Part shown: in pieces, positions 1 through 7,562 of the stretch
Layout: each line of letters opens with the position of its first letter
How positions within the stretch are numbered: the first letter of the stretch is position 1
Origin: a bacterium
GTDB lineage: Bacteria > JAJVIF01
Direction of reading: 5' to 3'
DNA: 64,000 nt
Assembly: GCA_022072165.1 (NCBI GenBank)
Contig: JAJVIF010000003.1
Location: 62,001-126,000, forward strand
Notes under the pieces: generated by a model
The model's database searches: none
What the model saw: the letters and a program-made list of their open reading frames with translations, nothing else
What the model was told of the DNA's origin: nothing
Program-made: the position numbers and the translations under genes

Positions 1-1
1 G

Positions 2-295
2 AACGCTAATCCGTTTGAGGGACCGCTGGCGAGCCTGGTCCCGCAGGCCACCATTACGGATGGCTTGCTGGATGTCATGATTTTTCGGGCAGGGCGCGCC
101 CCGACTGTGATTAAACAGATCGCGTCGTTCGTGACTGGCCCGCCGGCGGATGACCCGGACATCGTGGTCATTCGCACACCCTGGGTAAAGGTGCGGACCG
201 AAGGATCCGTCCCGGTGCAGGTCGATGGCGATGTCGCGGGGTTCACGCCCCTGGAGATCCGGATGTTGCCGGCGTCGTTTCCATTGCTGCAGTAG
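2..295 (+). CDS. Diacylglycerol/lipid kinase, C-terminal part (5' end outside window)
   Basis: The frame is open from base 2, so only the last 97 residues are seen. They match the C-terminal beta-sandwich half of the diacylglycerol kinase catalytic family (DagK/YegS/sphingosine kinase-like): a DGLLDV segment near visible residues 20-25, the conserved signature just after the nucleotide-binding half, and a tail with PVQVDGD followed by TPLEIRMLP, the usual family ending. Members phosphorylate diacylglycerol or related lipids with ATP at the cytoplasmic face of the membrane for phospholipid recycling; the true substrate cannot be read here. The ATP-binding GGDGT part is not in the window. A 12-bp GC hairpin follows the stop codon directly. 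Family is fairly sure; exact substrate is not. Confidence 0.75.
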   Translation, partial: NANPFEGPLASLVPQATITDGLLDVMIFRAGRAPTVIKQIASFVTGPPADDPDIVVIRTPWVKVRTEGSVPVQVDGDVAGFTPLEIRMLPASFPLLQ

Positions 296-329
296 GCCCC
301 CGGCGGCGGCGTGGAGAGCCGCCGGGGGC
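296..329 (+). terminator. GC-rich hairpin after the lipid kinase gene
   Basis: Perfect 12-bp stem, GCCCCCGGCGGC at 296-307 paired with GCCGCCGGGGGC at 318-329, with a 10-nt loop, starting on the base after the stop codon. There is no T-run, so it may be Rho-assisted or an RNA 3'-end stabiliser. Confidence 0.6.
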
Positions 330-424
330 TGCCGCGACGCCTGCGCTGCTTGAGATTCTTAGGGTGTCTTCTCCAGGCGGCGCCAGCGCCGCAGTCCATC
401 AGAGTTGTAATGCATGACAACAAA

Positions 425-449
425 CGCGCCTCCGGCGACCGGAGGCGCG
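425..449 (-). terminator. Terminator-like hairpin for the minus-strand lipoprotein gene
   Basis: An 11-bp perfect stem (425-435 with 439-449) closed by a CGA triloop. Read on the minus strand it lies about 45 nt after the lipoprotein stop codon and is followed by a short T-rich tract (TTTGTTG). Confidence 0.55.
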
Positions 450-495
450 CTACTGTCCCGACCCAGGAGGGAGCCGGACCCGATGATGCTAAGGT

Positions 496-3345
496 CTAGT
501 AGCTGTAGAGCCGCGAGATGTAATGCAGGCTGCCGGGGAAACCGACAAAGTTCGGCTCATGGCGATAGGCAATACCGACATTCCCCGAGGAGAGCAACGT
601 CATCCGCGGGTAGAAGCCGGTGTCCACTCCCGGCGTCGCCGCAGCTGTCTCCAGGGTGAAGTGGGATGGCAGGGTCGGGTTGTCAGTCGTCGCACGGGCG
701 ATGACCAGCGTATCGTTGGGAGAGATGTTGTTGTTCCAGACGATTGTCAGTCGTCCCTGAATCTCTTTGATGTCGGTCCCCCAGGCGCCGGGACTGATCA
801 TCGGCACGGTGTTGATGTTGTTAATCACCAGCCAGTCCACACTGGTCGTCGGTGTGCTGGTGGTCGAAATGGCGACATCCAGCGTGCTGCCGTTGAAGTC
901 GCAATACGACACCGCGACCCGGGGCTGTCCGGCGATGGTGCACTGTGTCAGACTCGTCCAGCGTCCACTGGCGGATCCCGGATCGACATCCATGTGAATC
1001 CAGTCGCTGCTGGAGGCCGGAGTGAGGACCGTCGCCCGCGAGACTCTGGCCCGATTCGGCGCGACGAACATGCGGCAGGAAGCCCACAGGCGTGGGCCAC
1101 TGACACCATCATCGAAGCTGACCAGTCCGGTCCAGGTCCCGGTGTTGATACCGCCGATACCATCGACCGTGTGAATCGCCCAGTCGCTGGCCGACGCCGG
1201 GACCGCCACCAGCGCTTGCGCGACCTTCAGGTCATCATCCGGCGGAGCAGCCCAGTAGCTGACCGCCAGCAGTCCGTTGTGATCAACCAGTCGACTGTCG
1301 CGCCCGACATCATTCACGGAGTCGATCGTGTGGACCGCCCAGTCGGTGGCACCGGGCAACGTCGGGGTAGTCACAGTGGCAATGGCGATTTTCAGGTCAT
1401 CGACATTGTCATCCTTGTAGCCCACCACCAGACGATTATTGAAGGTCAGCATGCTGATGCCAGTATCGCCAGCGGAGCCGGGATACTGGGTCGCCGGAAT
1501 GGCGTACTTGGTCCAGTCCGTGGACAGCAGCGGCTCTGGAATGTTGGCAGCGTAGATCTTCAGGATCGAGTTCCCACCGGACATGTCGAAGGCCGCGATC
1601 ACGGGCTTGCCATCGTAGGTCGTGATGGCCGGGTACCACCCCAACGACTGCGTTCCGCCACCCGGATCAACCGGAGTCGGCGCCGGGGGCCAGGGAGGCG
1701 AAACTGTGAAGGTGAAGTTGAAGGGGGCGGATGAGCCGCCAGCGTTGGTTGCCGTCACCGAACCGTCATACGAGCCGTTCACTGCCGGGACGGTCACCAT
1801 CGGCTGTTCCGCCGTAGAACTGGTCGGGCTCCCCCAGGTGCCGAAATCCCACGACCAGCTGGTGGCCGGATCGCCGGTGGTCGTTGCGCTGAAGGTGACG
1901 GTGGAAGATGGCGCGCCAAAGAGAGGTGTGACGCCTGTAATCACGGGCGGCTGGATACCCAGTTCCACCGTGATCGGCACGACCTGGTACGTAATCGGGG
2001 GCAGGGCCCGGGCCGGATTCGCCTGGATCGTCACGGGGTCGACCCCAAAGTGATAGGCGTCATCGTTGACGCTGTTCGAGGGGTCAGTCACCCGCAGCAG
2101 GCCATAGTAGTCGCCGGCCGCAGCCGAGCCCAGCGCGTTCACCAGCGCTCCATCGAAGACCAGCTCGTCGCCCGGACGCCCGGAGTTACTGCCCGTCTGT
2201 GTCAGTGTGATGGCTCCGGCAGCGAGCACCGCGGCTTCCAGTTCGACCACCGGCGCACCGGGGGCTCCCGGCTCCACCAGCTCCACATTGCTCTCATCCG
2301 ACAGATTGGCATCTGCCGCAGCGGTCGCACCGCTATCCCAGTCACGTACCTGGGCGGTGACGGCAGCCACTGCGCCGGTGCCGGCATCGATGGTGACCGG
2401 TCCACTGGTGAGCAGCGCCTGTGAACAGTCGAGGGCTGAATAGGGCAGGCGATAGGCAAACTGCGTGACATCGGCGGTCACCGGTGGGAAGCGGAGGGTC
2501 CGCCCCCCCTGCCCCCGGGGATCGGTGTACTTGATCAGCACGGCCACCCGCAGGTCGATACCACTGCCGATGGCAGCGGTCCGGAGGGTGAAGGTGTTCC
2601 GGACCTGCTGCCCACCATGCAGGTAGTCGTAGCCGGTCCAGCCTGTGTTGTTCGCGCCGGCATTGCTTCGCTGCCAGCCTCCAGCAGCGGGGGCATAGCT
2701 CCCGGTGGGCGAACCACCATTGCTGTCACCGATGCGATTGTCCTCGCCATCATCCGCCAGCAGCACGTAGGGGAACGTGTTGTTCGTGAGTCCCTGGGTG
2801 GCCAGCAGATCGCCGGTGTTGAAGTACCCATCCGCATCTTTGATGAGGGTGGGATCGAGCCGGACACTGTTGCTGTAGAACGTCGAGGATGACTCTTCCG
2901 CCAGGATCATCAGGCGGCCGGTGTACCCCAGGTCGGCACGATTTTGGCCGGAAATAGGGTTCGCGAAGTTGGGGGCTGGAAAGGGATGCCGATGGATGAA
3001 GCTGAGTTCCAGATCGCCATCCACGTCCCGGGTGATGCCGACCACCTCGAAGCTGTTGGGACGCAGGAAGTTGGCGATGTCCAGGTCAAAGCTCAGCGCT
3101 TGCGGCGGCTGCGCCTGTCCCTGACGACTGGCAACCGGCGTCGCAGTAGTGGTCAGGCCGACGGCATCGATCTGCAGATCGAACATCGCGACCAGGGATT
3201 CCGCGCCAGACTGGAACGAGTAATCGGCCGAGGAAGGCAAATGGGAGAGAGCCGGTGCTGCCGGCGACTGCGTACTCTGTCCGCAAGCGGGCAGCAGCAG
3301 CGATGCTCCAGCGATCACGAGCCAGACCGAACGTAACGTGCGCAT
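496..3345 (-). CDS. Large exported lipoprotein with PKD-like domain (family copy 1 of 3)
   Basis: A 949-residue protein with an N-terminal lipoprotein signal peptide; the lipobox L-P-A-C puts the lipidated Cys at residue 21. Residues about 85-460 form a module shared with the proteins at 17296-19824 and, more weakly, 33276-36026: HPFP (120-123), NRADLG, a DADGY or NADGY box, GGWQR, TGYDYLH, KYTDPRG and a DWD box. Around residues 465-550 is a PKD-like beta-sandwich (TPLFGAPSSTVTFSA, then WSWDFGTWG). The last ~390 residues are repeated beta-strand segments such as KPVIAAFD and RLVVGYKDD, resembling a beta-propeller. It is probably displayed on the cell surface. No catalytic motif was recognised and the function is unknown. 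The AGGAG ribosome site lies inside a small hairpin. The gene stands alone, with a terminator-like hairpin downstream. Confidence 0.85.
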   Translation of the reverse strand: MRTLRSVWLVIAGASLLLPACGQSTQSPAAPALSHLPSSADYSFQSGAESLVAMFDLQIDAVGLTTTATPVASRQGQAQPPQALSFDLDIANFLRPNSFEVVGITRDVDGDLELSFIHRHPFPAPNFANPISGQNRADLGYTGRLMILAEESSSTFYSNSVRLDPTLIKDADGYFNTGDLLATQGLTNNTFPYVLLADDGEDNRIGDSNGGSPTGSYAPAAGGWQRSNAGANNTGWTGYDYLHGGQQVRNTFTLRTAAIGSGIDLRVAVLIKYTDPRGQGGRTLRFPPVTADVTQFAYRLPYSALDCSQALLTSGPVTIDAGTGAVAAVTAQVRDWDSGATAAADANLSDESNVELVEPGAPGAPVVELEAAVLAAGAITLTQTGSNSGRPGDELVFDGALVNALGSAAAGDYYGLLRVTDPSNSVNDDAYHFGVDPVTIQANPARALPPITYQVVPITVELGIQPPVITGVTPLFGAPSSTVTFSATTTGDPATSWSWDFGTWGSPTSSTAEQPMVTVPAVNGSYDGSVTATNAGGSSAPFNFTFTVSPPWPPAPTPVDPGGGTQSLGWYPAITTYDGKPVIAAFDMSGGNSILKIYAANIPEPLLSTDWTKYAIPATQYPGSAGDTGISMLTFNNRLVVGYKDDNVDDLKIAIATVTTPTLPGATDWAVHTIDSVNDVGRDSRLVDHNGLLAVSYWAAPPDDDLKVAQALVAVPASASDWAIHTVDGIGGINTGTWTGLVSFDDGVSGPRLWASCRMFVAPNRARVSRATVLTPASSSDWIHMDVDPGSASGRWTSLTQCTIAGQPRVAVSYCDFNGSTLDVAISTTSTPTTSVDWLVINNINTVPMISPGAWGTDIKEIQGRLTIVWNNNISPNDTLVIARATTDNPTLPSHFTLETAAATPGVDTGFYPRMTLLSSGNVGIAYRHEPNFVGFPGSLHYISRLYSY

Positions 3346-3349
3346 GCGC

Positions 3350-3364
3350 AGCTCCTGTGGAGCT
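3350..3364 (-). promoter_or_regulatory. Hairpin that contains the ribosome binding site of the 496-3345 lipoprotein
   Basis: On the minus strand AGCTCC-ACA-GGAGCT forms a 6-bp stem with a triloop. The Shine-Dalgarno GGAG is the 3' arm and the ATG follows 4 nt after the stem. The structure could limit ribosome access; this is inference from sequence alone. Confidence 0.45.
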
Positions 3365-3438
3365 CGCCTGGAAAAAACACTACGTCCCCCCGGGTAGGCT
3401 TTTCCGGGCGACCACCTGTCGATGTGAGGGATAGCGGC

Positions 3439-3444
3439 ACTATA
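3439..3444 (-). promoter_or_regulatory. Candidate -10 box for the 496-3345 lipoprotein
   Basis: Minus-strand TATAGT, about 94 nt upstream of the ATG, giving a leader of roughly 85 nt. No convincing -35 is seen. Confidence 0.35.
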
Positions 3445-3530
3445 CGCCTATGTCGGGCTAACGCAATACCGGCGCTCGCGATAGATAGCCTTTTGAGGGA
3501 TACAGCATCGTCGAGGGGTCCCAGGTCCCT

Positions 3531-4014
3531 CCTCCCGGAGGCCGGGTCTTTAGACCCGGACTGTCAGATTGCGGTGCTACGACAGGAAGCCCCCGGCGGC
3601 GGCGGAAAGCCCCCGGTCGCTTCGCGACCACCCCCGCAAGCGGGGGGGGACCCACATCGTCAAATGAGATGCGCTCCCCGGACCCGTGCGGATCGCATCG
3701 CTTTCTCATCAGCGGTAGCGGCGTGGCTTGCTGCGCCGCTTTTACCCGCCAGCATTGTCTCGTCCCAGGTCTAAAGACCTGGTCTCCGATGGCAGCGCAA
3801 GGGCCGCAACCCATCGAAGACGTCCTGCTGACGTGTCCATCGCGATCCGATCGCCAGGCCGGGGGCCTGGCGGACCCACCGACCGGGGGTCGGATCACCG
3901 GGCGACCGGGGGTCGCCCCTCCGAGCTTCCGCGCAATGCCCTCCCCCCCCGCTTGCGGGGGTGGTCGCGCAGCGACCGGGGGCTCGATCGGGGATCGCGC
4001 AGCCGCCGGAGGCT
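3531..4014. repeat. Intergenic hairpin array, cluster A (MITE-like inverted repeat)
   Basis: This gene-free stretch is built from hyphenated palindromes: 3542-3559 (CCGGGTCT-TT-AGACCCGG), 3615-3629, 3631-3646, 3717-3740 (AGCGGCG stem followed by TTTT), 3765-3782 (CCAGGTCT-AA-AGACCTGG) and the three-hairpin element at 3852-3923. It is bounded by a long inverted repeat: 3608-3648 matches the reverse complement of 3944-3984 at 40 of 41 positions, extended imperfectly by 3588-3604 and 4001-4014. The whole 3588-4014 unit could fold back on itself. No transposase is present. The same building blocks recur in clusters C, B and D. Confidence 0.8.
3852..3923 (+). repeat. 72-nt three-hairpin element, copy A
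   Basis: Hairpin 1 is 3852-3860/3864-3872, hairpin 2 is 3879-3884/3888-3893 and hairpin 3 is 3900-3907/3911-3918, each with a GGG loop. Linker ACCCA lies between hairpins 1 and 2, and CTCCG ends the unit. Confidence 0.85.
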
Positions 4015-4114
4015 GATTGAAGAATGAGCAGCGCCAGCGCTGATGTCCATCAGAGCGGCCCATCAGTGCGAGCTTTCAGCATCATCCGCAAAGCGATCCC
4101 GCCCCGACACCGTC

Positions 4115-4120
4115 TACAAT
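4115..4120 (+). promoter_or_regulatory. Candidate -10 box (TACAAT) for the 4167 gene
   Basis: TACAAT about 47 nt before the ATG. The same hexamer precedes several other genes in this window. No clear -35 element is visible. Confidence 0.45.
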
Positions 4121-4166
4121 GTCACGACCCCGCCAAGGGGACGGACTTCCGCAGGAGATTGCATCC

Positions 4167-5105
4167 ATGACCACACCACTGGCAGCCCTGCGGACCCTGC
4201 TCCGCGAGGCCGGCGCGACGCCCGCTCCACATCCGCTGATCCTTCCTGCCCTCCCGGCCTCCACCGGCGAATTGCGACCCGCGGACCAGGGAGCGGTCGA
4301 AACCCAGCCCCGACCCTTCAGCTTCTTCCTGACCGCCGCCGCCGAAGCCTGTCTCCTGGGCGAAGTCCCGCAGCCGAACGGTGCCCCTCTGCCGATTACC
4401 CTGCTTTCCCTCGCAGTCGGCATTGCGGTCCGGACCGACTCCCGGCTCCAGCCCTTCATGAAGCCCCTGCAGGGACTGGTCATCGCGATGCCCGCCCCCC
4501 TCGCAGAAGCGATCCAGGTCGAGCGCTTCCGCATCTATGGCCTCACCCCCATCGCGGCCGGCAATCCTGCGCTCACCCGGGCGGCGATGCTGGAAGACCA
4601 GATGCGGGCACTAGCGCTGCTGATCGAAGACACCAAAGAATCGATGTTCCTCGCCTGGCATGAGTCCGCCGGTGTGGCCGGACACCAGATCCTGGTGGAA
4701 GGCTCCCTGCAGCCGAGCGCCAGTATCCTCACCGCCGGATCCTGGACCGGCGTCCGCCCGGTGTCACAACTGACACCACTGGAAGAGCAGGCGGCCCTCG
4801 GACTCCCGGTACGCGCCGCCAGTGTCCCCTTCGGCTACGATCTCTCCGGCGGCTACTGGTTTACACGCCTTGCGGCTTCCAGTCGTCCGGATGCGCTGGA
4901 AGGACTCCTGCGACTCGACACCGCGTTCGTCAATAACGAGCAGGTGGCCTCGAAGGTCAGCGCTCTCACGCGCATGGTCATTCACGAGCGCTTCCCCGTC
5001 GTCGCACCTGCTGATGGCCAGGTGCCCCTTTATCCGCTGCAGCAAACCCGCTCCTGGCTCGCGACCCAGATCACAGCCGGCGCGTCGGTGATGCAGGCCC
5101 TCTGA
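4167..5105 (+). CDS. Conserved-looking protein of unknown function
   Basis: A 312-residue protein I do not recognise. The start chosen is ATG 4167, preceded by GGAG at suitable spacing; an in-frame ATG 48 nt upstream lacks a ribosome site. There is no signal peptide and no strongly hydrophobic segment. It is rich in Ala, Leu and Pro, with a mixed alpha/beta look, for example LPITLLSLAVGIAVRTDS near residues 75-95 and FMKPLQGLVIAMPAPL near 100-115, so it is probably cytoplasmic. It is followed after 11 bp by a GT4 glycosyltransferase on the same strand, so the two are likely co-transcribed from the TACAAT promoter at 4115. Codon use matches its neighbours. No function is proposed. Confidence 0.7.
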   Translation: MTTPLAALRTLLREAGATPAPHPLILPALPASTGELRPADQGAVETQPRPFSFFLTAAAEACLLGEVPQPNGAPLPITLLSLAVGIAVRTDSRLQPFMKPLQGLVIAMPAPLAEAIQVERFRIYGLTPIAAGNPALTRAAMLEDQMRALALLIEDTKESMFLAWHESAGVAGHQILVEGSLQPSASILTAGSWTGVRPVSQLTPLEEQAALGLPVRAASVPFGYDLSGGYWFTRLAASSRPDALEGLLRLDTAFVNNEQVASKVSALTRMVIHERFPVVAPADGQVPLYPLQQTRSWLATQITAGASVMQAL

Positions 5106-5116
5106 TTCTGCCGTCG

Positions 5117-6247
5117 GTGACTCCCCGTCTCACCATCCTCACGTCCTGGCCCGCGACTCGCGGCGCTGGCAGTGGGACAGTCACGTTCCTCGAAGGCTTC
5201 ACCGCCGCCCTGCGGCAGGCAAGCTGGGATGTCGACCTCGAAGCGCCACCGATGCCCGCGCCAGAAGCAGATTACGCCGCCCTGCTCAACGCCCGTGCAG
5301 CGATTAATGCGGACTGGTCGACCCGACGCTTCCCCGCGGGTCAGGCCCTGCTGGGCCTGGACTGGGATGGCCATCTGCTCACGGCCGCGCAGCGGAAGGG
5401 GCGGCAGGTCATTGCCTCCCCCCGGGGTCTCTTCGCCGACCTCATCGACACCGAGCCCGCACTCCGTGCTGCTCTGAAGCAGCAAGCGACCTGGGAAGCG
5501 GCAGCGCTGCGGGCCGCCGACTGGTGCTTTGTCGCATCGCGCTACGCCAAGCGACGGGTCATGCAGCTCTACAACGTCCCGGGCGAGAAGATCGCGGTGC
5601 TGCCCAATGGCATCCATCCCGACTTCCTGACCGCCCTCGCCCAGGCGACTCCCTGGTACTGGGCACGCCCAGGCATCCTGACCGTCGCGAAGTTCTATCC
5701 GCGCAAGCAGATTCCCCTGCTCATCGAGGCCTACGCCCGGGCGGTGCAGTCGAAAGCCGGGATCGCGGCCGACTTGCATGTCATCGGTGATGGCATGGAG
5801 TGGCAAGAGGTGCAGGATTTGATCCAGCGCTACGGCCTGCAGGAGCGGGTGCATACGCCGGGCATGATCACCGACCTCGCACAGCTGGCCCGGTACTACC
5901 GCTCGGCGCTCTTTGTCTGCCATCCCAGCATCCAGGAAACGTTCGGCAATGTGCTGGTCGAAGCACTGGCGGCAGGCAAGGCGATTGTCGCGGCGGATGC
6001 GGCGTCACTGCCGGAGGTCGCCGGTGCGGTCGGGATGTATGTCCCACCCGGCGATGTCGATGCCCTGAGGGAAGCCCTGCAGGACGCCACCCGGATGCTG
6101 CTCGACTATCCGCCACTGGTGCAGGAGATCGCGGAGCGGGCCCTCACGCAGGCGTCACATTTCCAGTGGTCCCGGACCGCCCAGGGTTTCCTCGCCTGTC
6201 TGCAGTCCTGGAGCGAGGAGCAACGTCTGCCGCCGGACTGGACCTGA
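5117..6247 (+). CDS. Glycosyltransferase family 4 (GT-B fold)
   Basis: A 376-residue protein starting at GTG 5117. The N-terminal half carries a Gly-rich strand-loop (RGAGSGTVTFLEGF, ~15-28) typical of the acceptor-side Rossmann domain. The C-terminal half has the GT4 nucleotide-sugar region: VLPNGIHPDF (~162-171), GILTVAKFYPRKQIPLLIEAY (~186-206), LHVIGDGMEW and the E-x7-E-like segment SIQETFGNVLVEALAAGKAIVA (~272-293). Such retaining enzymes move sugars from nucleotide-sugars in polysaccharide, glycolipid or teichuronic-type assembly at the cytoplasmic membrane face. The donor and acceptor cannot be deduced. It lies 11 bp after the 4167 gene and 70 bp before an independently promoted ferredoxin gene. 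Confidence 0.85.
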   Translation: MTPRLTILTSWPATRGAGSGTVTFLEGFTAALRQASWDVDLEAPPMPAPEADYAALLNARAAINADWSTRRFPAGQALLGLDWDGHLLTAAQRKGRQVIASPRGLFADLIDTEPALRAALKQQATWEAAALRAADWCFVASRYAKRRVMQLYNVPGEKIAVLPNGIHPDFLTALAQATPWYWARPGILTVAKFYPRKQIPLLIEAYARAVQSKAGIAADLHVIGDGMEWQEVQDLIQRYGLQERVHTPGMITDLAQLARYYRSALFVCHPSIQETFGNVLVEALAAGKAIVAADAASLPEVAGAVGMYVPPGDVDALREALQDATRMLLDYPPLVQEIAERALTQASHFQWSRTAQGFLACLQSWSEEQRLPPDWT

Positions 6248-6276
6248 ACCACTCCCCCAAAGTCGCTGATTCTCAG

Positions 6277-6282
6277 TATGAT
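6277..6282 (+). promoter_or_regulatory. Candidate -10 box (TATGAT) for the ferredoxin gene
   Basis: TATGAT 35 nt upstream of the ATG, followed by a strong GCAGGAGG ribosome site directly before the start. Confidence 0.4.
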
Positions 6283-6317
6283 GCCCGTCGCAACATCCCC
6301 TTGCAGGAGGCCCGCCC

Positions 6318-6740
6318 ATGACCGGCACCGATACCAAGACCGCCGTGACTCCCGTGACCGTCACGTTTGTGGACGAAGCGAAGGAGATCAAAGCGATGCC
6401 GGGCTCCAGTCTGCGAACCCTGGCGATGAACGCGGGCGTGGAACTGTATGGGGTCCACATCGGACCGCTGCCCGGCGAACTCTTCAATTGCCGGGGCATG
6501 GGATTTTGTGGCACCTGCCTCGTGGAAGTGGTGGAGGGGATGGAAAATCTCAGCCCGGAAGCCCCCAATGGCAAGGAATCGATGTCCATCGGCAACAGCC
6601 CCATGGGGAACTTCCGCGCCAGTCACTGGAAACTGGACAATCCCCGCAGCAAGTATCGCCTCGCCTGTCAGGTGAAGGTGATGGGGGATGTCAAACTGAA
6701 GACCGTGAAGGACACACTCGATTTTAGTTTCGACGACTAG
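6318..6740 (+). CDS. 2Fe-2S ferredoxin-fold protein, cyanobacterial/plastid NDF4-like
   Basis: A 140-residue soluble protein with a strong ribosome site (AGGAGG). Cys58-x5-Cys64-x2-Cys67 and Cys117 give the four ligands of a 2Fe-2S cluster in a beta-grasp ferredoxin fold. The sequence around them, FNCRGMGFCGTCLVEVVEG, then ENLSP and YRLACQ, resembles the small ferredoxin-like proteins of cyanobacteria and the plastid NDH subunit NDF4/PnsB3 more than classical plant ferredoxins; this is from memory of the family, not a search. The insert between the third and fourth Cys (49 residues) is longer than in short members. It probably carries one electron to a redox partner that is not evident nearby. 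A rho-independent terminator follows, so it is monocistronic. Confidence 0.85.
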   Translation: MTGTDTKTAVTPVTVTFVDEAKEIKAMPGSSLRTLAMNAGVELYGVHIGPLPGELFNCRGMGFCGTCLVEVVEGMENLSPEAPNGKESMSIGNSPMGNFRASHWKLDNPRSKYRLACQVKVMGDVKLKTVKDTLDFSFDD

Positions 6741-6783
6741 CCAGCCGTCTCGCCGCGCTTTTGCCAGCAAAAATGCAGGCTTC

Positions 6784-6829
6784 AGCAGCCGTCATCGCCC
6801 CGGGGCCTCGACGGCTGCTTTGTTTTTTT
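6784..6829 (+). terminator. Rho-independent terminator after the ferredoxin gene
   Basis: A 10-bp stem (6784-6793 with 6810-6819) and a 16-nt loop, followed by a T-rich tail with seven consecutive T residues. This is the clearest intrinsic terminator in the window. Confidence 0.85.
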
Positions 6830-6840
6830 GATGGTACACA

Positions 6841-6900
6841 CTGACATCTGCCTCAGATTTTGGTTATATACAGTCCGACTGTCAGAGACAAATGACAGTC
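6841..6900 (+). promoter_or_regulatory. Promoter with operator-like palindrome for the HTH regulator
   Basis: A -35-like CTGACA (6841-6846) and -10 TATATA (6865-6870) are 18 bp apart. Directly downstream, where transcription should begin, GACTGTCA (6877-6884) and TGACAGTC (6893-6900) form a perfect 8-8-8 inverted repeat. A dyad on the start site in front of a DNA-binding protein gene suggests autoregulation. Confidence 0.6.
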
Positions 6901-6942
6901 ACATCGCATCAGTCCAGCTACAGACTTCCTGAGGGGGAACGT

Positions 6943-7380
6943 ATGAGCGCTATCAGCGACAGTTTGCGCGAACTGGATAAACTCCAGAGCGCCTTAGAAA
7001 GTGAAATCAGGGAACTGCAAATGACCCTCGAACAGCGCCGGGCCGCGCTGGATAAGGTCATGGAGATCAAAGCCCTGGCGGGCGGCGGCGCGGTCCGCGG
7101 ACGTCGCCGGGGGCGCCCCGCCGGCTCCCGGGCAGCGCTGGGTGGCACCACCAAGGCCGGACGCCCCCGGCAGCGATCGGCGCGCGGCACCAATGCCGAT
7201 GTCGTGGTCGAAGTCATGCAGGGGATTAATGGTCCCGAGCGCGCGATCAACATCGCCGAGATGGTGAAGGCCAAGTACCCCGACTTCAGCGGGAAGTCCT
7301 ACAAGACTGCGGTTTTCCAGATCCTCCAGAAGGACTCCCGCATCACCCGCGTGGGACGTGGGCAGTACAAGCTCAAGTAG
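6943..7380 (+). CDS. Coiled-coil / AT-hook-like / winged-HTH DNA-binding protein
   Basis: A 145-residue protein. ATG 6943 follows GAGGGG and is preferred over an upstream ATG that lies in the palindromic operator. Residues ~5-45 form a Leu/Glu-rich coiled coil for oligomerisation. Residues 54-62 (RRRGRPAGS) and 72-79 (AGRPRQRS) are AT-hook-like GRP motifs in a basic, Gly-rich linker. Residues ~83-145 look like a small winged helix related to HARE-HTH domains: VVVEVMQGINGPERAINIAE, then KTAVFQILQKD and VGRGQYKL as the wing. It is probably a nucleoid-associated or repressor-type DNA-binding protein that may control its own gene through the dyad at 6877-6900. Target genes are unknown. It stands alone between a terminator and malic enzyme. 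Confidence 0.75.
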   Translation: MSAISDSLRELDKLQSALESEIRELQMTLEQRRAALDKVMEIKALAGGGAVRGRRRGRPAGSRAALGGTTKAGRPRQRSARGTNADVVVEVMQGINGPERAINIAEMVKAKYPDFSGKSYKTAVFQILQKDSRITRVGRGQYKLK

Positions 7381-7562
7381 GGTATGGCTGCCAGCACTCG
7401 CGGCCAGTACAAACAGCACCGCGCGCTCCGGCTCTGTCGGGGCGCGTTTTGTTAAATCGCCCCCTCCTCCGCCCCACCTGCGTGTGGCAGCATTGCTACA
7501 CTCCATCAGGAGCCGGGAACAGTCTGGCTCACAACCATCGTGGACGAAGGGGCCGCTGTCGC

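Noticed and set aside
3852-3923. CRISPR repeats or tRNA-like genes in the hairpin clusters
   Set aside because: No regular spacers, and the folds are three serial hairpins without tRNA features.
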